From the NCBI GenBank assembly GCA_006937955.1, contig SSNP01000042.1:610954-674953 (forward strand): DNA of 64,000 nucleotides, given 5' to 3'. This document shows, one piece after another, positions 49,445 to 60,000 of this stretch. The notes beneath the pieces were generated by a model that saw nothing but the letters and a program-made list of their open reading frames with translations, was not told the origin of the DNA and searched no databases. A program made the position numbers and the translations under genes. This stretch comes from Pachypanchax playfairii. Taxonomy: Eukaryota > Chordata > Actinopteri > Cyprinodontiformes > Aplocheilidae. Every line of letters starts with the position of its first letter. Positions within the stretch are counted from its first letter, which is position 1.

Positions 49445-52355
49445 TCACATCTGAATGAACTTTATTCTGTAAACACAATAAAACAAACCAGTAAAAACTG
49501 TTCTTGTTTTTTTTTTTTAGGAAAGTGGTTACACATTCAAAACTAAAACAAAACAAGCACTGGATTTCTTTCAAATTACGTGGAAAATGAAAGACACATT
49601 CTCTCCTGAACGTATAGAAAAACACGTGTGATTACGTTTGGAAAAATCACACAATAACATGTAGAACGTAAAACCATGTGGTTTCCCAAGTTTCCATGTA
49701 CAGTTACAAGAATGCTTTCAGCATATGAATAAATGCTTTATATTCAGCAATTAAAATGGAATAGCCCTGTTAAAGGTGAAAGGAGATCTTCAGCTAAGAC
49801 TTTCTAAGAAAAAAAACAAACTGGGATAGATAAAAACTGCCCATGTGAGACTGGCCTACTTCTCCTGTAAGACTCTGATCTTAGATCAGCTCATGAAGGG
49901 AAAAAAAAGTTAATTCACCAACAATGTAAACATGTTCTCGGGCAGAAAAAGAAGTCCATGAATCTGTCAAGAAGAAAAGAAGACTAACGATTTTCAAGAC
50001 ACTGATAAGATAACAGCAGAACTTCAGGAAGACGCTTGTTCCTTTAGGACTGTGGAGATACCGGGACATTCAGCAAAGAAACCGTCAAAGAGCTCAAATT
50101 AACAACTAATTTATTACATATTAGGATTTTCTAGCACACAGGAGTTAAAATGTGTTTTACAGGCACGTGTATGCAGTTAAAAAACAAAAACAAACTGGTA
50201 TGCTAGTGTGTTTGATTAACATCTGCAGAGATTTATTTATTTATTTAGCTAAAATACGTTCCTGTAGTTTACAGACAAACAGGTTAGGTTGCACATTCGG
50301 TACACGTATTGCGCTCCAGTTATGGTACGTTTAGAGTGATGAGTTAAAGACTAAGTGACTTGTTTGTTCAGGTAATTAAACTGGGTGAGAATGTTCCTGT
50401 CACTTTACACATGAATCCCAGTGACAGGTTTTCGCTGTACTGTTTTTTAAGGGCATTTGTTTGATAGGAAAAAGCACAATTAGTGCACAGAATCCAGTCA
50501 TATGGCTTCATCACAACTGCTCTTCAGTTTATATGGTGTTAAAAACTGTTGTGTTTGCTAGTAGATGAAACATCCCCCTCCAAACAAATACTGGAACCAC
50601 TAAACAAACACAAACACTGCAGGAAACAGTAACCGGTGAGTCAGTTTGTGTCTTAATGGAGTTTAAAAGTAGAACTTTAGGAAGGCTGAAGCCTAAAAGG
50701 AAAATAACAGACCGGCTACTGCTGCTCCACACACTTGAAAGCTAAACAGAACACCTTCAAATGTCAATAAAACAATCTGTGTGCGTTCACAAATTTAGGA
50801 AATCTGTTTATGATAAACTTTGAGCAGTAATCTGATGTCATAAACATCATGTAAACATTTTAATCACCTGTGGAAAGGGAACAAGGGAATCTGCTACAGA
50901 AGCAAGTTTTCTAGATGCATTTGCTTTTCACTACATTTTACGCAAAAACACAGGTTTATTTTTTTTTTTAAGTATTGCCCTCGAACTCGGTGCAACTGAA
51001 CAACTTCCCCATTAGTCTAAAGGGGTCTACAGCTAAACGGTGGTTGAGTTGTATTTTTTGAACACATGCACTCTTTAAAGTCTTGCTTCTCCACAAAAAT
51101 CCAAATGCTCCGATTAGAACACCATAAACAACAATGGAACAAAAATATCTAACGATGCGGTGCTTTAAATACGACTGTAATACAATGAGAATATGTCGAT
51201 ATGGAAGGAGGTAGGGGGAAACTGACATGCTTGTAAATGCAGGTTCTGTAACAACCAGACGGATGCAAAGCACGTGAAGACAGGCGATATTTTGTAATAA
51301 TCCATGAGTCGCTACTGTATACTGTCCGAGTACAATTTCTGCACAAAAGCCTCTTATATATTTGCAAATATGCTCGCTATGCCCAGATCCTTCTTACAGC
51401 TTCCTAACTTAACCTTGTGACTTCATGGTCATGTATCACCCCCTCATAAAGAACCCCTTACATGTGGTTAAATTATAAAAAAGCTAAAATCCTTTTTTGC
51501 CCCAAACACACACACACAGTCTCCTGCTGCAACATCTGCTATGAACAACTTGTTGTAATTAAACAAAGAAACAATAGTTTGTGATTATAATGTAGAAAGA
51601 TTCTCGATGTTTTGTTTTTTCAAAATCATTTCTCCGTTTTTGTCAGCTTGTAAAGGCCTCGAGTGAACATAAAGTTTCATAGCATAGAAGAAAAAATGGC
51701 CCCACCCGTCCTTTCTCTGTCCAAAGACAGATGACTTGTCAGCTATAGACGACTAACCGCCGAGACCCAGCTACATGCAGATCTGCAGTCAAATGGAAAG
51801 TAATTAAAAAAAAAATTATGTTTACATAAATACACAGCGGCTAAGACATGAGTTGTGCACATGTGGATGTATATGTAGTTGTCAGCGGTGCAAAGGCATG
51901 ATCTGGCTATTAATGTAATAATGCAATGTACATGCATTTTCTGGGTGGTGAACTGAGCAGGGAACATGCTGAAGGTGCAGCGTCATCCTGCAGACGTAAG
52001 ATTAATTTTGTTGAAATTTGTAAGAGAATTAAAGGGAATGGATTCTTTTGGAATAATGCACCCAGAAAAAGGAATCTCCACACTGACAGGAATGTTGTGA
52101 ATTACAGGACAGACATTGTTGAAAATGCTGCCGTGAAAGCTGTGTGTGGCCATCTTGACTGACCGAGGAGAACGCCACTCTGGCCTGAGTCTGAGGTACG
52201 GTTGAAGCTGACCAAGTCCAGTTTCCAGATTACAGCTGACAGCTGACAGGGGGGACAAAGGTGGAGATGTGGGGTGAAGGCCAGTAGCTTTGGTGAAGCT
52301 TCAAAACCATAATACACAACAGGAAGGTGAGGTCTTCAGCGTCGTCCTTGACTAA
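49445..52355 (-). other. eif5a2: Candidate long 3' UTR of eif5a2
   Basis: No gene or recognised transposon lies in the 2.9 kb after the eif5a2 stop, in contrast to the repeat-dense DNA beyond it. A minus-strand AATAAA (TTTATT at 49461-49466) could end the transcript near 49445. Human EIF5A2 also has a multi-kilobase 3' UTR. The extent is inference. Confidence 0.35.
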
Positions 52356-53232
52356 TTAAGAAGTCATGTTCTTCGTACCAACTACGTGCTCTTCATCTAC
52401 AGCTTTCAACACTGAGACCTAGACATAAAACAAAAGTTAAAGTAAATAAAACATGCCAAGAAAAGCTGTTCAACCACTGAAGTCAAATCAGTCATTAGCA
52501 GGATGAGCTTCCTGAAAACAGAAACTTGCCATGAACTGTTCTCCACTACTGAACTTCTTCTCAATTTCTTTGCCCAATTCACCGTCCGGCACTTTAAGAT
52601 CTTCTCTGGTATCTCCATTATCATCCATCAGGGCCAGGAAACCATCAGAAACATCAATAATCTAAAGAGGCCATCAGGTAGAGCAACGAGAGAGACACAA
52701 AGACTTCAGTTAAACCAAGCAGCTCAGTCAGTTTATTGTTGAACATGGCATAAAAATTTGTTAGATTTTCTAGAATGTTACAATCACTAGAGTTTAATTT
52801 TACCTGACAGAATCTCATGAACTTTATATGAAAGTTTGATGGAAATCTCACCTGATAGTCTTTCCTTGTCACATTTGGAACGTCCATGTTGTGTGTGGAT
52901 GGGCAGATATCTTCATACTTCTTCTGAGTAAAGATGTCAAGTCCAGTAAGGTGCACCTGGGAATAAAGTTCAACTAATCAAATCCAGTCCTGGGATATAT
53001 AAGAGTATCCCAGGCTTATTTTAAATCTGGGAAAGATCTAAACCCCGAAGGATTCATATGTAGGAGTTACCTTGGCATGCCCATGCTTGCCAGTTTTTGA
53101 GGTAGACATTTCAACTATCTTACAGGGACGTCCTTTCAGCATAACAAAGCCATTCTTCCTCAGTGCAGAGCACTGCATGGGGTACGTTGCAGAGGCCCCA
53201 GCATCTGCAGTGGAGAAATCATCATCTGCCAT
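52356..53232 (-). CDS. eif5a2: Eukaryotic translation factor 5A (eIF5A), 4 coding exons
   Basis: Coding exons on the minus strand are 53232-53071, 52956-52852, 52661-52530 and 52418-52356, giving 153 residues. eIF5A carries hypusine and helps ribosomes through difficult peptide bonds and termination. The hypusine loop is intact: STSKTGKHGHAK, with the modified lysine at K49. The N-terminal SH3-like domain (1 to about 83) is highly conserved, and the KYEDICPSTHNMDVPN block is present. The C-terminal OB-fold matches through GELGKEIEKKF, then diverges: the last exon reads VSVLKAVDEEHVVGTKNMTS, where vertebrate homologues usually end near AVAIK. The last intron appears to use a GC donor (ATG|GCAAGT at 52530/52529) with acceptor TCTAG|GTCTCA. 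The name eif5a2 rests on its place next to slc2a2. The 5' UTR continues to an acceptor at 53245/53246. Confidence 0.9.
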
Positions 53233-53245
53233 AATGGGCCCTGGG

Positions 53246-54310
53246 CTGATGCAGTGAAAGAATACAAGAACATGTAAAAATGTGAGTAAAAGTCAAATGG
53301 AATTAAAAAAAACAAATGTTAATTTGAAAGTGTCAATGCAACATTTTTTGTGATGTAACTGATGTTGACATATTGCAAAAGGTGGGGCTCACCAAATAAT
53401 GACTGAGCCACACCTGTTATTACTTTAGAACTTATTTCTTCAATTGATATATAGAGAGAGCTTCATTTATTAAAAAAATTAATTAATATATTTAATTAAT
53501 TTTTGTTCTCCCTTGTAGGGTCTGTGGTGTTCAAATTCCACAGAATTTTGAAAACAATAGGAGGAAATACCTCGACAACTAGAATCTGCAACAAAAATAA
53601 AACTACTTTCCAGATTTCAAACACTGCAGAGTCCAAACAGCATTTTTTCACTCATTCTACTGGTATTTACAGTTAAAATAAAGAATACTACTTTGTAAAA
53701 TATCAATTTAAGAGGGATGTTAAAATGTTTCAGAGCCAGCGATCATTTTCTAACAATCTTGTGTTGTTTTCCAAACGTCTGTGCCAAACACTCCAAAGCT
53801 AACAGCTAAAGTTATTGGCTAATGTATCAAATTGTTTGCACATCAAAATGCTGACTTGTAAGTTCTACTCTGCACATTATTCAGGGTGCAATGCCCAAAG
53901 TGTTCAACATGTTAGCTAATAGCTGTTTGGAAAAGTAAGTCAAACAACGGCTCGTTTAGCTAACAGGGGCTAGGCAGACTGGAGAGCTAAGAAACCCATT
54001 AACTACGTGGCAGTCAGGCCAGATGAGCATCTGACACAGTAGCTCAAACCAGTCGGCTAGCCTCAGCTTCCAACATCGTTCACGTTAGGCTTTGGTTAGC
54101 CCAGTTAGCTTGCTAACGCCGCAAGATTCAATTAAAACCGGCTGCTAATGTTAGCTAAAGCCGTCCAGGTCAGTTAACATCGGGTCACTGCTTTAACACT
54201 AAGAGGACGTTATTACACATTACATGTGACATTACAACGCCACAAACCAGAGAGTTACTCCCAGGAACACTTATGAAAAAAGGTTACTTTTGGGACTGCG
54301 TTTAGCTTAC
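53246..54310 (-). other. eif5a2: First intron of eif5a2
   Basis: A minus-strand donor CTAAG|GTAAGC (gcttac at 54305-54310) and an acceptor GCATCAG|CCC at 53246 bound a 1.07-kb intron. It contains AT-rich sequence and several AGCTAA/TTAGCT-type motifs (53790-54170), with nothing coding. Confidence 0.65.
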
Positions 54311-54400
54311 CTTAGGTTTTGCTTATACCGAATGAGGAGAATCACTGCGCATGCGTGGAGTTTCCTCTTCACAGGAGGGGCGCGCGGAGGCAGGTAACGC
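54311..54400 (-). promoter_or_regulatory. eif5a2: eif5a2 non-coding first exon and promoter with NRF1-type site
   Basis: The first exon ends at 54311. A palindromic TGCGCATGCG (54346-54355), the NRF1 binding pattern, lies just upstream in a small CpG-rich patch that also contains GGGGCGCGCGG (about 54376-54386). NRF1 sites are common at TATA-less housekeeping promoters, which suits a translation factor. No TATA box is seen. The start site is inferred to lie between about 54325 and 54350. Confidence 0.5.
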
Positions 54401-54734
54401 CAGGCGGTTCCATAGACTTTATAAATCTGATTTTTAATGTCTATGGGCGGTTCTAATGACGTGTTCAAATAACTTCTCACGTGTTTTCATCTTCTGCTGC
54501 TTAAAAACAAAAAGTCTTCACTGTTTTTTTTAGAATACATTTGTCTCTTTCTTTAAAAGTACAGTATATGGTATTTGACCTAATCTATTCTGAGCTGTTG
54601 AATTCAAATGTATGTTCACTGAAACGGATTTAATGGGATGTTCAACTTTTGTCACATGTTTTAAGACCGTCATATATTGCTATTTTCATTTTAAACAAGA
54701 ATTATTTTAAACATTTAACACACAAATGGAAAAA

Positions 54735-54782
54735 TGTCCCTTCAGGTTGACAGCAAGTCTTTGCCTCAGTGGAGGAGTTTAA
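54735..54782 (+). mobile_element. LINE fragment, left part, interrupted by a MITE
   Basis: The end of this piece, CCTCAGTGGAGGAGTTTAA, joins in sense to AAGTATCTGGGCATCTTGTT at 55350 once the MITE and one TTAA are removed. Together they read like the familiar fish LINE coding segment EEFKYLGILFTSD. The left edge of the fragment is not clear. Confidence 0.6.
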
Positions 54783-55346
54783 AGAGGCCCTTCCATTAAA
54801 AACGTTTTTTCTGAGGTTTCTGTTGAATATTTTAGCTCCCCAGGTGTTCTTACCTTCATAGTGGGTGTGAAAACAGGTCAACAACTTCTCTTTAAGTTTG
54901 CATCTCTCAAACTACGCAGGTGGAGATAAAACCAGAGTTTGAACGGCCGGTACTTGTTTCGTCACAACTCCTTTGTTCGTTAGTATTTGGCAGCTCCCGA
55001 AGTTGAAACCATGCCTAGCATGCTGTTGGCTAAAAGCTGTAGCGTAAGACGTAGCAAACAGGAAGAGAGAACGTCTGGTGTTGCCATGTGCAGCGGGGCA
55101 GGAAACAGTATACCTTGCTCTCATAGGCTAGTTTGTTAGCCAATCTGAGTCCAGCAAATTAGAATAATGAATATGAACGAGCTGCTGCTCGAGGCCTGAC
55201 AGAACCAGCCAAATCTTGAAGCAGGCAGATTGAAAGGTCTGTTAATCAGTGTTTCCAAATGTCTTTTATATATAAAGTGTTTCATATTACTGGTTAATAC
55301 TTAAGAAATAACCACAAAGTCCTGAAATTTGTATGAAATGGCCTCT
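54783..55346. mobile_element. TTAA-flanked MITE, copy 2, inserted in a LINE fragment
   Basis: The element starts AGAGGCCC and ends GGCCTCT, and is flanked by TTAA at 54779-54782 and 55347-55350. It is the inverted counterpart of copy 1 at 24340-24928, with scattered point differences. Because the LINE reading resumes directly on the far side, the empty target site can be read from the flanks, which confirms both boundaries and the 4-bp duplication. Confidence 0.85.
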
Positions 55347-55720
55347 TTAAGTATCTGGGCATCTTGTTCACGAGTGATTACAGGATGGAGCAGGAGATGG
55401 ACTGATGGATTGGGGCTATATTCACAGTAATGAGGGAGCTGCTTCAGCCTGTGAAGAAGGAGCTGAGCTGAAAGGCAAATATTTGATTTACTGGTCTGTC
55501 TACGTTCTGATCCTCACCTGGTTATGAGCTCTCGATCCTGACCAAAAGAATAAGATCACAGATTCAAGTGACTGAAATGATCTTCCTCAATAGGGCTCAG
55601 CCTTAGAGATAAGGTGAGGAGTGTTGTCATCTAGAGGGATCCTCCACATCAAAAAGAGTCAGCTGAGGTGGTTTGTGCATCTGGTTAAGATGCCTCCTGG
55701 TTGCCCCCAACATGGATATT
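55347..55720 (+). mobile_element. LINE fragment, right part (non-LTR retrotransposon coding remnant)
   Basis: In one frame the text begins KYLGILFTSD and continues with a RMEQEMDRWIG-like stretch, MRELLQPVKKELS, then LTKRIRSQIQVTEMIFLNRA, and ends with KRVS and RCLLV-like stretches. Stops and small deletions break it. This is the well-known end region of a fish LINE reverse-transcriptase ORF. It continues the piece left of the MITE and is inactive. Confidence 0.75.
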
Positions 55721-55960
55721 TTTGCTAATAAAAATCCAGGTTTTTCTTTGTCTATGGACTAATTTAATCAAGATTTTGAAAAAGTGGCAAACTTGGAGTA
55801 AAAGCACAACTTGAAATTTTCTTTTTGTTAATTTACTTTAATAACATTTCAGTTAAAGAATTGTTTATCCAAACAAAACATAAAAATGCCAGCTGTGGCT
55901 GTAGGCACATATAACTTCAAAACAAAGTTCTTTACAAGATGTTGCTCCTGAATGCAACAA
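55721..55960. other. Spacer between LINE fragment and 711-bp TIR element
   Basis: AT-rich sequence with no recognised feature. Confidence 0.5.
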
Positions 55961-56671
55961 TAGCTACGTTTACATGGTCACATTTAATCGGAATAAATGC
56001 CCAATCGGAACAAAAATACGTCATGTAAACATGTCAATCATAATCTTTTGATCTGATGCAGTCTGATCAGAATGAAATTTCCTTCCGATCGAGAGGTGTG
56101 GGTTTGTCCGACCCTCATTCGNGATAGACGTGCATGTATACACCCGTTCGGAATGAAGGGGTGAAAAAAGCCCACTGCGCATGCGTACAACTTCAGCGTG
56201 ACGTCTTTCCGCTTTCGCAGACCCAAGTAGAAAACATGGCGGGAGGTAAACAGAAGTGGTCTGCTGGTGCAGTCATCCAGTCATCCTGCTCTCCTCTCCT
56301 GTGGCGGAGGAGCAGTAGCAATATGTATTCAGCCGCTAGCTTGGTTAATGCGACCAGTAAAAACCCAAACATAAAGGTAATCACCTGCAGAGGGTCCAGA
56401 TTGGGGAAAACGTGAGTCAGCTCGAGCACACGATGGGGCGGGAAAGACGTGCAGAAAGGACGGAGTTTGTTTACTTTTTTTTCTTCCCCCGGAAAGACAA
56501 CTCGCTGTGCGCATGCTCAGCTCATTTAATCTGATTGAGAGCTTGGTGCATGTGTACTCATGGCATGATCAGATCATTTCAGTTAGTGTCCATGTGAACA
56601 GGGATTTGGGAATTCAAATCGACCAAGATTTTAATCAGATTGGGGAAATTTGTCGCATGTAAACGTAGCTA
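55961..56671. mobile_element. TIR element of 711 bp with a promoter-like core
   Basis: Perfect 16-bp inverted ends, TAGCTACGTTTACATG (55961-55976) and its complement (56656-56671), bound this element; the outermost TA may be the target duplication. The inside is CpG-rich compared with its surroundings. It carries two NRF1-like motifs (TGCGCATGCG at 56176-56185, TGCGCATGC at 56508-56516), an AACATGGCGGG block (56234-56244) resembling a YY1 site over a start codon, and a CCCGGAAAG block near 56489. An open frame from the ATG at 56236 runs to a donor-like AAAG|GTAATC near 56376. One base at 56122 is unresolved (N). The superfamily is unknown to me. Confidence 0.75.
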
Positions 56672-56699
56672 GTGTTTAACAAACCTTTGTATTCTCTCT

Positions 56700-57039
56700 A
56701 ATCAAAATTAAGTAAATTTTGAGTCTTTTATTGACAATAACACATTTGATAACCTAATATAAACACTGTAATACTGTTTTCTTCTTTGGTAAATTAAATT
56801 CAGTGTTGTTTATGAATTCGTCTCCATGTTACAGGGACAAATGGGAAACTGTCGAGTCAGAAATCTCACTAGGATTGAAAACACATGTAACATTTTCTTT
56901 TACTCAGAGTTAACGGAAAACATTAGTTATGATTAACTGTCAATGGCACATACTGCAATACAAGTTTTCACGTAAACATTGCAACACAAATAAGTGCTTC
57001 AACGTGATCTTTCCTTTTGTAAAGGTGTTTTACTTTGAC
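56700..57039 (-). other. slc2a2: slc2a2 3' UTR
   Basis: After the stop at 57040 the minus strand runs through non-coding sequence to an AATAAA signal (TTTATT at 56727-56732). This gives a 3' UTR of about 330 bases that ends just before the 711-bp TIR element. Confidence 0.55.
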
Positions 57040-60000
57040 TTAAGCATCTGTGGATGTTTTAAGCTGCTGAAATTCAGTATGGTCTTTGGGTGTTCCGTGT
57101 TTTTTCTTGAAGACTGCAGCAATCTCCTCAAACGTTTTGCCCTTGGTCTCAGGGACACGAAGGTAAATAAACAGCGTGAAGCCCAAAAGCAACACGGCGA
57201 ACAGGATGAACACATAACAGTCCAACCAAGCCTGGTGAATACAAATAATATTAATTAATATAAATACAATCAGAATGCACAACAGCTGTTTTTTCTGTAA
57301 CTGAAAGAAATAAAGCTAATTTGGTTCCTTTACCTGGATGTAAGGAAAGGTCATGGCTATGATGAAGTTACTGGTCCAGTTGCAGCAGCCTGCGAGAGCG
57401 ATGGCTGCAGGTCGAGGTCCCTGGCTGAACAGTTCAGCCACTATGAACCATGGGATTGGACCTGGACCAATCTCAAAGAAGCTCACAAAGAGGAAAATGG
57501 CTGACATGCTGACGTAACTCATCCATGGGAAGTCATTCTGTAGGAAAGAGCTGTTATGAGAAACTGTTCATGGGTACTTGAGCACTTAGAGCAAAAAAAC
57601 TCAATCTCGTTTTCAAGATAGCAAGTAGATTGTTTTATTCTCATGTTTCAAGAGTTCAGCTAACCTGGAATCTGAGACCGACTGTCATGGTGAATGCACA
57701 GATGGTCATTCCTCCCAAACCAATCAGAGTCAGAGTACGCCTTCCAGCTTTGTCCACTAGAGCTACCTGGAACACACAGTGCATCACGCAGGGTATAAAA
57801 AATGAGAAGAGGCCAGTGCATGTTGTTTACCGTGTATTTATATGTGTGTCGAATAAAAACTCACAGACACTAGAGTAAAAACTGTGTTGATGACACCGAC
57901 TCCTATAGTTGCATAGATGGGCTGTTCGACACCTGCTTGAGTGAAGATAGCTGTTGAGTAATAAAAGATCTAAGAGACAAAACACAGACCAAATACAAGT
58001 TACTCAAATTAGAAAGTCCAATGTGTATTTTTATTAGGAAGAGACATGTGAAAGTTTTTTAGTTGAGTACAGCCGACATAACAAAATAATATATATCTTT
58101 GTCACTCACCCCATTAATGCCTGAAAGCTGTTGGGAGAGGTGCATCATCAAAGCAACAACCAGCTGCTGTCTATATACAGAGGAGAAGATCTTGGAGAGA
58201 GTACAGGAGAGCTAAGTTCTGTTAAACTTAGGGTTAGGTTTTGGTTTTGGAGCAGGAGGAAGACTCAAGCATGGTAAAAACAAGTAAAAGCCGAACTTTA
58301 GCTCTAATAATGGATAACTAAGGTAAAGTGGACAAAACAGAACAGGTAAGAAGCAGAACTCAACCCAGTCCAAAGGTCCAAGGAAAGCAGAAAACAGTAT
58401 TCAAAGGCAAAGAAAGAAAAAAAAACAACTGATAAAGAAAAACAGTTGGAATTATTTAGGAGTTCAAAACAATCTGACAGTGAACAAATAAATACATTTA
58501 AAGTTAGTTTTAAGCAAACATTCATAATGATGAATCAGCTAATTAAATTAACATGGGTTTGCAAAAATAATATTTCACTTTGACAGTTTAACTGAAGTTT
58601 ATTGAATAAAGTATACGATAACTTCAAAATAAAGTGTTGCTTGAATTGTTTGTCAATGTCAATGTTATTTAAGAAACTAGTATTTTTGATGAATATGTCA
58701 GATATCTTCATCTGTAAAATGTCATGTGTGTTTTGATACTTCAAATATTTTTATGTCCTATAATAAACTAAAGATTTATGACTCGTATAAACCCCAAACA
58801 CTCAGTGGGTGTGTTCATTGACTTTCAGGAAAAGTGTTTGTGTGAGTGTTGGCACATTCTGTTTTGAATATCAGTTAACTTTGTGTGTTTGATGTTTTTT
58901 TTTTTTCTTTGTTGTATCAATACTTGTAAGCAAAAAAATGTTATACCATTGAAATGTCTGTTTACATTCCCTGAACGGTGCCATGTTGGAAAGGAAAATA
59001 CATTAATGCATCAAGTTTGTGGGTTGAGCCCATGAAAAACTTGCTAAATCTTTCCTGCCAATGCCAAACATCTTATTCTGCTGTTGCCTCAGTGGCAAAG
59101 CATCTGCTGTCACACAGCAGCCTGGTCTGCCATCCTCACGCATGTCACACACTGCTGTGGAGTGATATCCTGATCTTCAACCAGCATTGATAAGGTGTTA
59201 GACACTCTGACTTGATCAGCGTTCCCAAGCTGATTCAAGGGTTCAGTGGGCTTAGATCAGAGCTGCAGGCAAGTCTTGATGACTTGATGATAGTCTTGAT
59301 TTGACTTGGTAAGTTTTCTTGGCTGCAACCCAAAAACTCAACTCTGCTGCTCCACCCACAAAGGCATTTTCCTCACATTTAAAAAGATAGTAAACAGGTT
59401 TTTCACAGGTGAGATATATGACTGAACAGCCTTGTGACTGCAAATAAATAATTAACCAAACACAAATGTACTTACTTTTTAATATAAAATAAAGAAAATA
59501 TTCAATACCACTATCAAAATTTTAAAGTGGTAAAATAAAAATATTTAAGAAGTAAAAAAAATATATTTAGTTCTGTTTGTTTCATGATTAGAGACCTACC
59601 AAAGAACGAATGGAGATCCGGGGTTCTCTGTCTGCCTGTTCTTTCTCTTTTCTCATCTCCTCCAGATCATGAGTTGGATCATACGCACCCTTTAGCCGAA
59701 GCAGACCTGGAAAGATGAAAACATAATAGTACAAAATATTGTGTAAATTACTCACATTCTATGGTAGTAATTAAAAACATTGTTTACTTATTAATGGGCT
59801 GGCAGCAGAGGTACTTTTATATGAATATGAAACATTAATTTCTAATGTCTTTTTTTCTAAAACTTGCCAAAGAGGGTTATGGAAGTGAAGTAAAGGGGTT
59901 AAAGAGGACCAAGGGGTTTGTGGGGTGCTGAAGAAGATCAAAGTAGCTGTCACAGAAATTAGAAGATTTCACATCTTTTTTTATAGGCTTTATGAGGGCA

